Source: Cryptosporangium phraense (GTDB lineage Bacteria > Actinomycetota > Actinomycetes > Mycobacteriales > Cryptosporangiaceae). Taken from it: DNA of 64,000 nucleotides. The stretch is taken from positions 83,529-147,528 of the forward strand of contig NZ_VIRS01000021.1 in assembly GCF_006912135.1 (NCBI RefSeq), written 5' to 3'. Every line of letters begins with the position of its first letter. The first letter of the stretch is position 1. Of this stretch, positions 9,766-18,051 are shown in pieces. The position numbers and the translations under genes were made by a program. Under the pieces are notes generated by a model. That model saw only the letters and a program-made list of their open reading frames with translations, was not told the origin of the DNA and made no database searches.

Positions 9766-11883
9766 GTGACGATCTGGCCCGGTTCTCCATATCCACTTGG
9801 CGCTTCGTACGACGGGGGAGGTACCAACTTCGCGTTGTTCTCGGAAGCCGCGGAGCGTGTCGAGCTCTGCCTGTTCGATGACGACGGGACCGAGACCCGG
9901 ATCGACCTGCCCGAACGCGAGGCGCTGGTCTGGCACGGGTACCTGCCCCGGGTGGTCCCCGGGCAGAAGTACGGCTACCGGGTGCACGGTCCGTACGACC
10001 CGGCCGCGGGGCTGCGCTGCAACCCGAACAAACTGCTGCTCGACCCGTACGCGAAGGCCATCGACGGCGACTACCGCTGGGGCCAGGAGCTGTTCTCGTA
10101 CGACTTCGGCGACCCGATGTCGTACAACGACTCCGACTCGGCCGCCGCGGCGATGCGCTCGGTGGTGATCAACCCGTTCTTCGACTGGGCCAACGACCGG
10201 CCGCTGCGGATCCCGTACCACGAGACCGTGATCTACGAGGCCCACGTCAAGGGCATGACCGCCCAGCACCCCGGGATCCCTGCCGACGTCCAAGGGACGT
10301 ATTCCGGGCTGGCGCACCCGGTGATGATCGAGTACCTGCGCGGCCTGGGCGTGACCGCGGTCGAGCTGATGCCGATCCACCAGTTCGTGCACGACAGCGG
10401 GCTGTTGGAGCGCGGGCTCTCGAACTACTGGGGCTACAACACGATCGGGTTCTTCGCCCCGCACAACGGCTACGCCTCGTTCAGCGGCCACGGCGGCCAG
10501 GTGCAGGAATTCAAGTCGATGGTGAAGGCGCTGCACCGGGCCGGCATCGAGGTCATCCTCGACGTCGTCTACAACCACACCGCCGAGGGCAACCACCTGG
10601 GTCCGACGCTCAGCTTCAAGGGCATCGACAACGCGGCCTACTACCGCCTGGTGGACGACGACCGGCAGCACTACTACGACACGACCGGCACCGGGAACAG
10701 CCTCAACGTGCGGCACCACGAGTCGCTGCGGCTGATCATGGACTCGCTGCGGTACTGGGTCACCGAGATGCACGTGGACGGGTTCCGGTTCGACCTGGCG
10801 TCGGCGCTGGCCCGGGAGTTCCACTCGGTGGACCGGCTGGCCGCGTTCTTCGACCTGGTCAACCAGGACCCGATCGTCAGCCAGGTGAAGCTGATCGCCG
10901 AGCCCTGGGACGTCGGCGACGGCGGGTACCAGGTCGGCGGGTTCCCGCCGTTGTGGACCGAGTGGAACGGCAAGTACCGGGACACGGTCCGGGACTTCTG
11001 GCGCGGCGAGCCCGGCACGCTGGGCGAGTTCGCGTCCCGGTTCGCCGGGTCGTCCGACCTCTACGAGATCGACGGGCGGCGGCCGATCGCGTCGATCAAC
11101 TTCGTCACCGCCCACGACGGGTTCACGCTGACCGACCTCGTCTCGTACGACGAGAAGCACAACGAGGCCAACGGCGAGGACAACAACGACGGCGAGAGCC
11201 ACAACCGGTCGTGGAACGGCGGGGTCGAGGGTCCGACCGACGACCCGGAGATCGTGGGGCTGCGCGAACAGCAGAAGCGCAACTTCCTGGCGACGCTGCT
11301 GCTCTCCCAGGGCGTGCCGATGATCGCCCACGGCGACGAGCTGGGACGCACCCAGCAGGGCAACAACAACGTCTACTGCCAGGACAGCGAGTTGTCGTGG
11401 GTGGACTGGGTCGCGGCCCGCGAGAACGAGGTGCTGACCCGGTTCACCACGTCGCTGATCCGGCTGCGGGCCGAGCACCCGCTGTTCCGGCGGCGGCGGT
11501 TCTTCTCCGGGCAGCCGGTGGGCGACAGTGGCGTCGAGGACATCGTCTGGCTGCGGCCGGACGGCGACCCGATGGCGCCGGACGACTGGGTCGCCGAGGG
11601 GGCGCAGGCGATCGTCGTGTACCTCAATGGTCAGGGGATCCACGAGTCGGACGCGCTGGGTGAGCCGATCGTGGACGACTCGTTCCTGCTGCTGTTCAAC
11701 CCGTCGGGGGAGGAGTTGACGTGCACGTTGCCGGGCGAGCAGTACGGGCATGCGTGGGAGATCGTGGCCGATACGGCGGATCCTCTGCTGGCGACGGCTC
11801 CGGATCTGGCTTCTGATCTGAAGGCGGGGGGCCAGACGGCGCTGCCGGCCCACAGCATGGCGGTGCTGCGCTGTAAGTATTAG
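9766..11883 (+). CDS. glgX: Glycogen debranching enzyme GlgX
   Basis: GlgX hydrolyses alpha-1,6 branches of limit-dextrinised glycogen in the cytoplasm. The 705-residue length and order fit: an N-terminal CBM48 domain (YPLGASYDGGGTNFALFSEAA) and a GH13 barrel with region I DVVYNHTAEG, region II GFRFDLAS (nucleophile Asp343), the acid/base in LIAEPWD (Glu379), and region IV TAHDGF (Asp451). The family's ANGEDNNDGES insert is present. The GTG lies two bases after a LacI-type palindrome, and the best purine stretch, GGAAGC, is inside that palindrome, so expression is probably sugar-controlled. It stands alone, not next to other glycogen genes. Confidence 0.95.
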   Translation: MTIWPGSPYPLGASYDGGGTNFALFSEAAERVELCLFDDDGTETRIDLPEREALVWHGYLPRVVPGQKYGYRVHGPYDPAAGLRCNPNKLLLDPYAKAIDGDYRWGQELFSYDFGDPMSYNDSDSAAAAMRSVVINPFFDWANDRPLRIPYHETVIYEAHVKGMTAQHPGIPADVQGTYSGLAHPVMIEYLRGLGVTAVELMPIHQFVHDSGLLERGLSNYWGYNTIGFFAPHNGYASFSGHGGQVQEFKSMVKALHRAGIEVILDVVYNHTAEGNHLGPTLSFKGIDNAAYYRLVDDDRQHYYDTTGTGNSLNVRHHESLRLIMDSLRYWVTEMHVDGFRFDLASALAREFHSVDRLAAFFDLVNQDPIVSQVKLIAEPWDVGDGGYQVGGFPPLWTEWNGKYRDTVRDFWRGEPGTLGEFASRFAGSSDLYEIDGRRPIASINFVTAHDGFTLTDLVSYDEKHNEANGEDNNDGESHNRSWNGGVEGPTDDPEIVGLREQQKRNFLATLLLSQGVPMIAHGDELGRTQQGNNNVYCQDSELSWVDWVAARENEVLTRFTTSLIRLRAEHPLFRRRRFFSGQPVGDSGVEDIVWLRPDGDPMAPDDWVAEGAQAIVVYLNGQGIHESDALGEPIVDDSFLLLFNPSGEELTCTLPGEQYGHAWEIVADTADPLLATAPDLASDLKAGGQTALPAHSMAVLRCKY

Positions 11884-12143
11884 GAGTGCGGGGCGGGAGC
11901 TCTCCGGCTCGGCTGAGGAATCGTTCCGCCGACCGGGGGGCTTTCGCGTCGAGCCGATGGCCGCTGCCGTGGTTCAGCGGAGGCAGGCGGCCTCCCTGCC
12001 TCCGGCGGCAGGATCGAGCGCGGGCCACCCAGCTTCGCCGGCGGCGACCCGCAACGAAGGCTTGCCACTCCGCATCTCTCGAGCCGGGGCTTCGCGACTT
12101 CGCGGCGGCCAGGGTTTGAACTCGTGCCGGTGGGACGCGGCGG

Positions 12144-12656
12144 TTACGAGAGTTTGATGGGGACTCCGGCGGTGCCTGGGGCGGCGTGTAAGTGGAGCTC
12201 GGTCGCGCGGAAGCCGGCCGGGACGGTGAAGACCAGGGCGACGGTCGCGGCCTCGTGGGGTTCCAGCGACGTCAGCGAGACCTGGCCGGCCACCGTCCGG
12301 TTCTCCGAGCTGACGAGTTCCTGGCTCTCCCCGTAGAACGAGACGAAGGCGGCCGTGCGGTTCTGGACCGTCACGGTCGCGGTGAGGGTCCGCGGGCCGG
12401 TCGACTGCAGCGAGCGCAGCTGCATCTGGAGGTCGCCGTCGGTGACCGGACGGGTGGTGCCCACGGTGGGCTGGCCGGTCTTCGCGGGGTTGCCGGCCCG
12501 GTCGCCGGCGTCGCCGTGGTCGCTGCCCAGGAACCGGACCGCGCCGGTGGTGATCGCCCAGATCGCGAAGATCACCACGACGAGGATCGCCGCGATCACC
12601 AGCACGCGATTCCAGGCCGGCGGTCGGCGATGCGACGGTTCACCAAGGCGCGCCAC
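12144..12656 (-). CDS. Membrane-anchored protein with extracytoplasmic beta-rich domain
   Basis: The 170-residue protein has one transmembrane helix at residues 17-38 (VLVIAAILVVVIFAIWAI) after a basic N-terminus, then a Gly/Asp linker, then a beta-sandwich-like domain (LQMQLRSLQSTGPRTLTATVTVQN to GTAGVPIKLS) that would face outside. The domain resembles the DUF4352/LEA-like class in outline only. AAGGGA precedes the GTG by six bases. It converges on glgX across about 260 bases in which I see no credible gene. Confidence 0.55.
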   Translation of the reverse strand: MARLGEPSHRRPPAWNRVLVIAAILVVVIFAIWAITTGAVRFLGSDHGDAGDRAGNPAKTGQPTVGTTRPVTDGDLQMQLRSLQSTGPRTLTATVTVQNRTAAFVSFYGESQELVSSENRTVAGQVSLTSLEPHEAATVALVFTVPAGFRATELHLHAAPGTAGVPIKLS

Positions 12657-12958
12657 GGCAGGTCCCTTCTCGCCAGTTCAAGCCGGAATACCCGGCCGCA
12701 CCCACCGGCAACCGACGGCCACGCCCACCGACGCCCGCCCACCGGCGCCCGCCGGCCGCGCCCGCCCACAGGCGTCCGCCGGCCGCGCCCGACGGGCGCA
12801 CAACCGCCGCCCCACAGTGGATCATGGCCGCGCGGTGAATACCCGGTTACCGGGAATCTTCGCAGGTCAGCGTGGCCAGGAGAACAAGTTTCGCGCAAGG
12901 ATCCCGCCAGCCGGGCCAGGGACGCTGAGCCGGCCAGTCTCCGACCGAAAGGCCGCAC
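12657..12958. other. Divergent intergenic region, 302 bases
   Basis: No credible reading frame. The left half carries imperfect GC-rich repeats containing CGCCGGCCGCGCCCG twice. A hairpin CCCGG-TTA-CCGGG at about 12842-12854 lies in what would be the leader of the secreted peptidoglycan-binding gene. Such leaders sometimes carry c-di-AMP riboswitches in actinobacteria, but I could not align one here. Confidence 0.5.
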
Positions 12959-13345
12959 ATGTCTCTCCGTACGATCCTGGCCCGCGGACGCCGCGTCTCG
13001 ACCGCCGCCGCTCTCGGCGTCGCCCTCTCGATCGGCGCCGTCGGTGGCGCGACCGTCCTCGCGAACCCGGCGTCCGCCTCCCCGGGCGACCACGCCTGGT
13101 GCGACGACTACAAGTTCTCGATGGCCCGCAACTCGTCCGGCGCCTGCGTCGAGCTCATCCAGGTCTACCTGTACCAGTACGGCTTCGGCAGCTACCTCGA
13201 CGGCCACGGCGGCGTCGACGGCGACTTCGGTCAGGCCACCGACAAGGCCGTGCGGGCGTTCCAGACCAAGTACAAGAAGGACGTCAAGTACGTCGACGGC
13301 GAGGTCGGCCCGCTGACCTGGGCCGAGTTCGGCAAGCTCGCGTAG
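12959..13345 (+). CDS. Secreted peptidoglycan-binding protein
   Basis: The 128-residue protein has a Sec signal peptide: an Arg-rich start (RTILARGRRV), a hydrophobic core, and a predicted cut after NPASA around residue 41. The mature part is a PG_binding_1 domain (ACVELIQVYLYQYG, VDGDFGQATDKAVRAFQTKY, VDGEVGPLTWAEF), with the family GxFGxxTxxAVxxFQ pattern. It has no catalytic domain, so it is a cell-wall anchor or ligand. The two cysteines in the mature part could pair. GAAAGG precedes the ATG. Confidence 0.88.
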   Translation: MSLRTILARGRRVSTAAALGVALSIGAVGGATVLANPASASPGDHAWCDDYKFSMARNSSGACVELIQVYLYQYGFGSYLDGHGGVDGDFGQATDKAVRAFQTKYKKDVKYVDGEVGPLTWAEFGKLA

Positions 13346-13352
13346 CTCGGCG

Positions 13353-13652
13353 TCAGAACCCGAGGACCTCGACGGTGACGGCCGCGGTGTCGCCGGCGTC
13401 GAGGTCCTCGGCCTTCCGGACCGCCTTCTTGATCGGCAGCACGTACGCGCCGCGTCCCTTGTCGGGGAAGATCGACGTCGTCCAGGTCGTCAGGCCGATC
13501 CGGACGCGTACCCGCACGGCGCCGAACCCGGCCCGGAGCCCGGCGAACCGCGCGCGGATCTCCTCCGACGGCTCCTCGGGCAGGCTCACGAACGTCCACG
13601 TCTCGTCCCGGCGGGCGTCCCAGATCCACAGTTGCGCGTCGAACGTGATCAC
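13353..13652 (-). CDS. DUF1905 domain protein
   Basis: The 99-residue soluble protein has the DUF1905 signature: a start of VITFDAQLWIWDARRDETWTF, a middle RVRVRIGLTTWTTSIFPD, and YVLPIKKAVRKAEDLDAGDTAAVTVEV, a small beta-barrel fold. The GTG at 13652 overlaps the upstream XRE stop (GTGA), so the two are translationally coupled; GTG at 13655 is the alternative. Its role is not established, although many DUF1905 proteins sit beside YdeI-type or regulator genes. Confidence 0.8.
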   Translation of the reverse strand: MITFDAQLWIWDARRDETWTFVSLPEEPSEEIRARFAGLRAGFGAVRVRVRIGLTTWTTSIFPDKGRGAYVLPIKKAVRKAEDLDAGDTAAVTVEVLGF

Positions 13653-14497
13653 CACTCGGTCAGCCTGACACCCGGGTCCGACAGTTCCAGCAGCCTCAGC
13701 GCGTTCTGGGCCGGGGACCCGGGGGCGGCGGTGTACGCGAACAACGTCTGGTCGGGATCCTCGGGCAGCGTCAGGGCCTGATACGTGAGCGTCAGGCCAC
13801 CAACCACCGGATGGTGGTACCGCTTCGTGCCCGACGTCCGGGCCAGCACCCGGTGGTCGCCCCACCAGCGCACGAACTCCTCGCTCTTCACCGACAGCTC
13901 GCCGACCAGCGCCGACAGGTCCGGGTCGTCGGGATACCGGCCCGCGTCCACCCGCAGCACCGCGACCGTGTCGGCCGCCACCTGAGCCCAATCCGGGTGC
14001 AGTGCGCGGGCGTTCTCGTCCAGGAACACGAACCGGGCGTAGTTGCGGTCGCGGGCGGCCAGCGCCGGGAAGTCCGCGATCAGCGCGCGGGCGATCCGGT
14101 TCGCGGCCAGCACGTCCATCCGTCGGCCGAGGACGAGCGCCGGGCTCGCCGTCGCGTCGAGCGTCTCGAGCAGTTGGAAGGTCGCGACCGAGACGCGCTG
14201 CGCGCGGCGCGGCGGTCGCCGGCGGCGGGCCGCCGGCGGTCGGGCGAGGTCGGAGAGGTGCGCGCGCTCGACGTCGTCGAGCTCCAGGGCGCGGGCGAGC
14301 GCGTCGAGGACCGCGTCCGACGGGTTGAGGTTCCGTCCCTGCTCCAGACGGACGTAGTAGTCGACGCTGACGCCCGCGAGCGCGGCCAGCTCCTCGCGCC
14401 GCAGGCCGGGAACCCGGCGGCCCGGCCCGGCCACCGACGGCTGGACGCGGGCGCGGCGGGACCGGAGGAACTCGCGCAGCTCGGCGTTGTGCACCAC
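13649..14497 (-). CDS. XRE-family regulator with MmyB-like ligand-binding domain
   Basis: This 282-residue regulator has an N-terminal helix-turn-helix (LRREELAALAGVSVDYYVRLEQGR, residues about 30-55) and a PAS-like MLTR ligand domain (VLAANRIARALIADFP to LLELSDPGVRL), the common streptomycete layout linked to small-molecule or fatty-acid sensing. It is divergent from the alcohol dehydrogenase/SnoaL pair, which it probably controls; such regulators commonly govern an adjacent short-chain or zinc dehydrogenase. It is followed by the coupled DUF1905 gene. Start GTG 14497; no strong Shine-Dalgarno sequence is seen. Confidence 0.88.
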   Translation of the reverse strand: MVHNAELREFLRSRRARVQPSVAGPGRRVPGLRREELAALAGVSVDYYVRLEQGRNLNPSDAVLDALARALELDDVERAHLSDLARPPAARRRRPPRRAQRVSVATFQLLETLDATASPALVLGRRMDVLAANRIARALIADFPALAARDRNYARFVFLDENARALHPDWAQVAADTVAVLRVDAGRYPDDPDLSALVGELSVKSEEFVRWWGDHRVLARTSGTKRYHHPVVGGLTLTYQALTLPEDPDQTLFAYTAAPGSPAQNALRLLELSDPGVRLTEW

Positions 14498-14644
14498 GAC
14501 CCCAGTATCCGACGAGGTCGCCCCGGGGAGCCCGGCCCGGGTAGGAACGCTGGTCCTAGGGTGGAGAGGGCTCGCCCGAGGCCCCTGAGCAGGCGTTCCG
14601 GCCGCTGGAATGGCATCGCAACCGCTTCTCGGGAGGTCGACGCG

Positions 14645-15655
14645 ATGTCCAGAATTCGATCCGCTCAGATCGACGAGCCCGGCGGGCCGTTCCGTCTCGT
14701 CGAGCGGGAACGGCCGGAGCCCGGCCCCGGCCAGGTCCGGGTCACGGTGGAGGCCTGCGGGGTCTGCCGGACCGACTCGGCGTTCGTCGACGGCGTGTTC
14801 CCGGTGTCGTTCCCGCTGGTCACGGGCCACGAGATCGCCGGCCGGATCGACGCCGTCGGGGACGGCGCCGACGGGTGGGAGGTCGGTGACCGGGTGGCGG
14901 TCGGCTGGTTCGGCGGCCACTGCGGGGTGTGCGACCCGTGCCGGGAGGGCGACTTCATCCACTGCGCGCGTCTGCAGGTCCCGGGCTGGGCGTATCCCGG
15001 TGGCTACTCGGAGGCGGTCGTCGTGCCGGCCACCGCGCCGGCCCGGATTCCCGACGCGCTGACCGCGGTCGAGGCCGCGCCGATGGGCTGCGCCGGGGTG
15101 GCGGTGTTCAACGCGCTGCGGCGCAGCAGCGCGCGGGCCGGTGACCTCGTCGCGGTGCTCGGCCTCGGCGGCCTCGGCCACCTCGGCGTCCAGTTCGCCC
15201 GGGCGATGGGCTTCGAGGTCGTCGCGGTGACCCGTGCGCCGGAGAGTGCGGCGGCCGAGCTCGGTGCCCACCACCACGTCGACGCCTCCCGGGGCGACGT
15301 CGCCGACCGGCTGCTGGGGCTGGGCGGGGCCCGGGTCGTGCTGGCCACCGCGGCCAGCTCCGACGCGATGACCGCGACGATCGACGGGCTGCGTCACGAC
15401 GGGCAGCTCGTCGTGGTCGGCGCCGACCCGGAGCCGATCCGGGTCAGCCCCTTCCAGCTCATCTCGACCAGCCGGACCGTGCACGGCCACCCGTCCGGCA
15501 CGGCCCGGGACGTCGAGGAGACCCTGCGTTTCGCGGCGCTCAGCGGCGTCCGTCCGAAGACCGAAACGGTGGGGCTGGACGACGTGGCGGATGCGTACGA
15601 CCGCATGCTGGCGGGCAAAGCCCGCTACCGGATGGTGCTGACGACCGGAAGGTAG
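14645..15655 (+). CDS. Zinc-dependent alcohol dehydrogenase
   Basis: This 336-residue medium-chain dehydrogenase keeps both zinc sites: the catalytic set CGVCRTD and GHE, and the structural four-cysteine loop CGVCDPCREGDFIHC. The cofactor fold shows VLGLGGLGHLG. It probably oxidises a primary alcohol or reduces an aldehyde with NAD(P). The SnoaL-like gene begins five bases after its stop, so the two form an operon, and the XRE regulator is divergent. The length is normal. Substrate unknown. Confidence 0.93.
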   Translation: MSRIRSAQIDEPGGPFRLVERERPEPGPGQVRVTVEACGVCRTDSAFVDGVFPVSFPLVTGHEIAGRIDAVGDGADGWEVGDRVAVGWFGGHCGVCDPCREGDFIHCARLQVPGWAYPGGYSEAVVVPATAPARIPDALTAVEAAPMGCAGVAVFNALRRSSARAGDLVAVLGLGGLGHLGVQFARAMGFEVVAVTRAPESAAAELGAHHHVDASRGDVADRLLGLGGARVVLATAASSDAMTATIDGLRHDGQLVVVGADPEPIRVSPFQLISTSRTVHGHPSGTARDVEETLRFAALSGVRPKTETVGLDDVADAYDRMLAGKARYRMVLTTGR

Positions 15656-15659
15656 ACCG

Positions 15660-16040
15660 ATGAGGGCGCACTACCTCGACTACATCGCCGCGCTGAACGC
15701 GCGCCGGTTCGACGACCTCGGCGCGTACGTGGCCGACCGGCTGACCTACAACGAGCGGCCGCTGACGCTCGCCGAGTACCGGGCGTTGCTGGTCGAGGAC
15801 GTGCGCCGGATCCCGGACCTGCACTACGACGTCCGGCAGCTGGTCGTGGAGGGGGAGACGGTCGCGAGCCGGATCCGGTTCGCCTGCACCCCGCGGGAGC
15901 CGTTCCACGGCCTGGAGCCGACCGGCCGTCCGGTCGTGTTCGACGAGCACGTGTTCTACCGGTTCGCGTCCGGCCGGATCGCCGAGGTCTGGTCGCTGCT
16001 CGATCTGGACGGGCTCAGACGGCAACTAGCTGCTCGCTGA
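15660..16040 (+). CDS. SnoaL-like (NTF2-fold) protein
   Basis: The 126-residue protein has the cone-shaped NTF2/SnoaL pattern: helix start MRAHYLDYIAALNARRFDDL, YVADRLTYNERPLT, a barrel (LHYDVRQLVVEGETVASRIRF) and the C-terminal FYRFASGRIAEVWSLLD. Members include ester cyclases and many proteins without known activity. It is coupled tightly to the dehydrogenase, suggesting a shared substrate. The 3' end overlaps the convergent FAD monooxygenase by 15 bases. Confidence 0.85.
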   Translation: MRAHYLDYIAALNARRFDDLGAYVADRLTYNERPLTLAEYRALLVEDVRRIPDLHYDVRQLVVEGETVASRIRFACTPREPFHGLEPTGRPVVFDEHVFYRFASGRIAEVWSLLDLDGLRRQLAAR

Positions 16041-17183
16041 GCGTGCCGCCCCGTACTCCGGCAGGTCGATCGCGTTCGCGGCCTTGTGCAGCGGCGCCAT
16101 CGCCGCGGCCAGCAGGCGATCCTTGAACGGCAGGTGGTCCATCACCGCGAGCATCCGCATCGAGGCGCGGACCTGGCGCTCCGTGCTCAGCACCATCCGC
16201 TTGACGTTCGCCGGCCCGAGCTTCTGGTTCCGCTCGGCGAACGGACGCATCCGCCGCTCGTACCCGGCGAACCCACCCCCGGTCGCCAGCTCCCCGGCCA
16301 GCACGTACGCCCCCACCAGCGCGAGGCTCGTGCCCTGCCCGGACGCCGGCGAGGCGCACCAGGCCGCGTCGCCCACCAGCGCCACCGGCCCGGCCGACCA
16401 GCGGTCCATCCTCACCTGCGTCATCACGTCGGCATACAGATCGGGCGCGGAGCCGGCCGCCTCCAGCAGCGCGGGCACCTCCCAGCCCGAGCCCGCGTAG
16501 ACGTCGCGGAGCGACGGCTCCGCCCCGGCGTACAGGAACATCGCCTTCGCGTCGGACGACCCCGCGGTGCTGTAGACGAGCGCGGTCCGGCCCGGACCGA
16601 CGTAGGTGACCTCCTCGCGGTCGAGCCCCAGGTGGTTGGGTACCGAGCAGATCGCGATCCGGTAGCCGAGGTCGTGCCGGAACCGCTCCTCGGGCCCGAA
16701 CGCGAGCGCGCGGGTCGTCGAGTGGACGCCGTCGGCGCCGATGATCAGGTCGTAGGACGCGGAGGACCCGCTCGCGAACCCGACCCGGTTCCCGTCGAGC
16801 GCGGTGATCGCCTCGCCGAAGCGGTACTCGACGTCGTTCCCGGTCAGGTCGTAGAGGACCCGGGTCAGGTCCCCGCGCAGCAGCTCGGCGTCACCGTGGG
16901 TCCGGCCGCCGAACGTGTCGCCGTCCATGCTCGCCACCCGCTTGCCCGAGCCGTCGACGACCGTGCCGGCCCGCACCTCGGTCCGTAACGACCGCAGCGT
17001 GTCCAGGATGCCCATCCGGGAGACGACGTCGATCGCGGCGCCGCGGATGTCCACCTTGTACCCGCCGTCGCGCAGGGCCGCGGCCCGCTCGACGACCGTG
17101 ACCGCGAAACCGTGCCGGTGCAGCCAGTAGGCCAGCGAGGTACCGGCGATGCTGCCACCCACGATGAGAACCGAAGAAGTCAT
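16026..17183 (-). CDS. FAD-dependent aromatic-type monooxygenase
   Basis: This 385-residue class A flavoprotein monooxygenase has an N-terminal Rossmann motif VLIVGGSIAGTSLAYWL, an arginine/DG region (IIGADGVHSTTR) and the second FAD motif VALVGDAAWCASPASGQGTSLAL. The C-terminus (GPANVKRMVLSTERQVRASMRM) matches TetX/squalene-epoxidase-like hydroxylases used in antibiotic modification or aromatic breakdown. ATG 17183 gives a normal N-terminus. The gene is divergent from a TetR regulator with a clear operator between them, so it is probably inducible by its own substrate. Confidence 0.9.
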   Translation of the reverse strand: MTSSVLIVGGSIAGTSLAYWLHRHGFAVTVVERAAALRDGGYKVDIRGAAIDVVSRMGILDTLRSLRTEVRAGTVVDGSGKRVASMDGDTFGGRTHGDAELLRGDLTRVLYDLTGNDVEYRFGEAITALDGNRVGFASGSSASYDLIIGADGVHSTTRALAFGPEERFRHDLGYRIAICSVPNHLGLDREEVTYVGPGRTALVYSTAGSSDAKAMFLYAGAEPSLRDVYAGSGWEVPALLEAAGSAPDLYADVMTQVRMDRWSAGPVALVGDAAWCASPASGQGTSLALVGAYVLAGELATGGGFAGYERRMRPFAERNQKLGPANVKRMVLSTERQVRASMRMLAVMDHLPFKDRLLAAAMAPLHKAANAIDLPEYGAARSASS

Positions 17184-17192
17184 ACGCAGACA

Positions 17193-17230
17193 GTACGACC
17201 GTCTAAGACGATCGTGCAAGACGTTCGTGT
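17193..17230. promoter_or_regulatory. Three-half-site TetR operator
   Basis: GTACGACCGTCT (17193-17204) and AGACGATCGTGC (17206-17217) form an imperfect palindrome (10 of 12), and a third half-site AGACGTTCGTGT (17219-17230) repeats the second at a 13-base period. The array fills most of the 58-base gap between the divergent monooxygenase and TetR genes. Confidence 0.65.
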
Positions 17231-17241
17231 AAGGTCGGGGC

Positions 17242-17802
17242 ATGGGAAATCGGGAGGACCTGCTCGACGCGGCCACGCGCTGCCTCGAGAGCAAGGGGTA
17301 CGTGCGCACCAGCGCCCGGGACGTCGCCACCGCCGCGAACGTCAGCCTGGCCGCGATCGGCTACCACTACGGCTCCAAGGACGCGCTGCTCCAGGCCGCC
17401 CTCCGGCAGGCGCTCGAGCGCTGGGGCGACGAGCTCGCCCGCTCGCTCGCGGCCACTCCGCTCGACGACGACCCGGTCGCGCGCTTCACCGCGCTCTGGG
17501 ACGCGATCGTCGCGTCGTTCGCCGCCAACCCGTCGCTCTGGCGGGTCCAGTTCGAGGTCCTGGCCCAGCCCGACCTGCCGGACGAGCTCCGCGGGCTGTT
17601 CCGGGACGCCCACCGGCAGGCCCGGCTGGGCCTGGTCGAGTTGTTCGGCGGCGCCCCGGACGGCGAGGCCCCGCGGGTCGGCGCTGTCTATCAGGCGCTG
17701 CTCGGCGGGCTGGCCGCGATCTGGCTCGCCGACCCGGCCGGGCCGCCGTCCGGAGACGACCTGCTCGCGGCAATTCGCGCGGTCGCATCCACATTGCACT
17801 AA
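17242..17802 (+). CDS. TetR-family transcriptional repressor
   Basis: The 186-residue protein has the TetR helix-turn-helix at residues 5-50 (LLDAATRCLESKGYVRTSARDVA, VSLAAIGYHYGSKDALLQAAL) and a variable alpha-helical ligand domain. It is divergent from the FAD monooxygenase and separated only by a three-half-site operator, so it very likely represses that gene and itself until a ligand, perhaps the monooxygenase substrate, binds. No membrane or enzymatic parts. Confidence 0.92.
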   Translation: MGNREDLLDAATRCLESKGYVRTSARDVATAANVSLAAIGYHYGSKDALLQAALRQALERWGDELARSLAATPLDDDPVARFTALWDAIVASFAANPSLWRVQFEVLAQPDLPDELRGLFRDAHRQARLGLVELFGGAPDGEAPRVGAVYQALLGGLAAIWLADPAGPPSGDDLLAAIRAVASTLH

Positions 17803-17905
17803 ACGCTGTTCGCCGTACCGGCCTTTCCCTGAAAATCCGGCAACGACGGGTATGAGCAGCGCAAACACAAAACATTGCCCCGCGGTAAATCCTGAGAGGA
17901 GGGTG

Positions 17906-17934
17906 TTGACTGAGGGTCGAAAAGAGGCCAATGT
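17906..17934 (+). promoter_or_regulatory. Possible promoter upstream of conservon 1
   Basis: TTGACT at 17906-17911 is followed after 17 bases by CAATGT, a weak -10. The surrounding 17803-18051 is more AT-rich than the genes and contains no reading frame I credit. CTAAGGAG before GTG 18052 is the ribosome site of cvnA. Confidence 0.3.
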
Positions 17935-18051
17935 TCGGCGAGCGATACGCGTGAGCCGTTTTCAATTCGCAGCGGTATGCCTACGCGCGTTTCCGCTCAT
18001 CACCATCGGCGGAACCAGCCTCAGACGACGGCCTCCTAAGGAGCTGATCGC

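Noticed and set aside
11884..12143. Possible short genes or a tRNA between glgX and the membrane protein gene (GGTTTGAACTC at about 12113)
   Set aside because: The T-loop-like string has no matching acceptor or anticodon stem, and the short frames have poor codon bias.
12830..12958. A c-di-AMP (ydaO) riboswitch in the leader of the secreted peptidoglycan-binding gene
   Set aside because: The position is typical, but I could align only a GTGAAT-like fragment and one small hairpin, not the conserved core.
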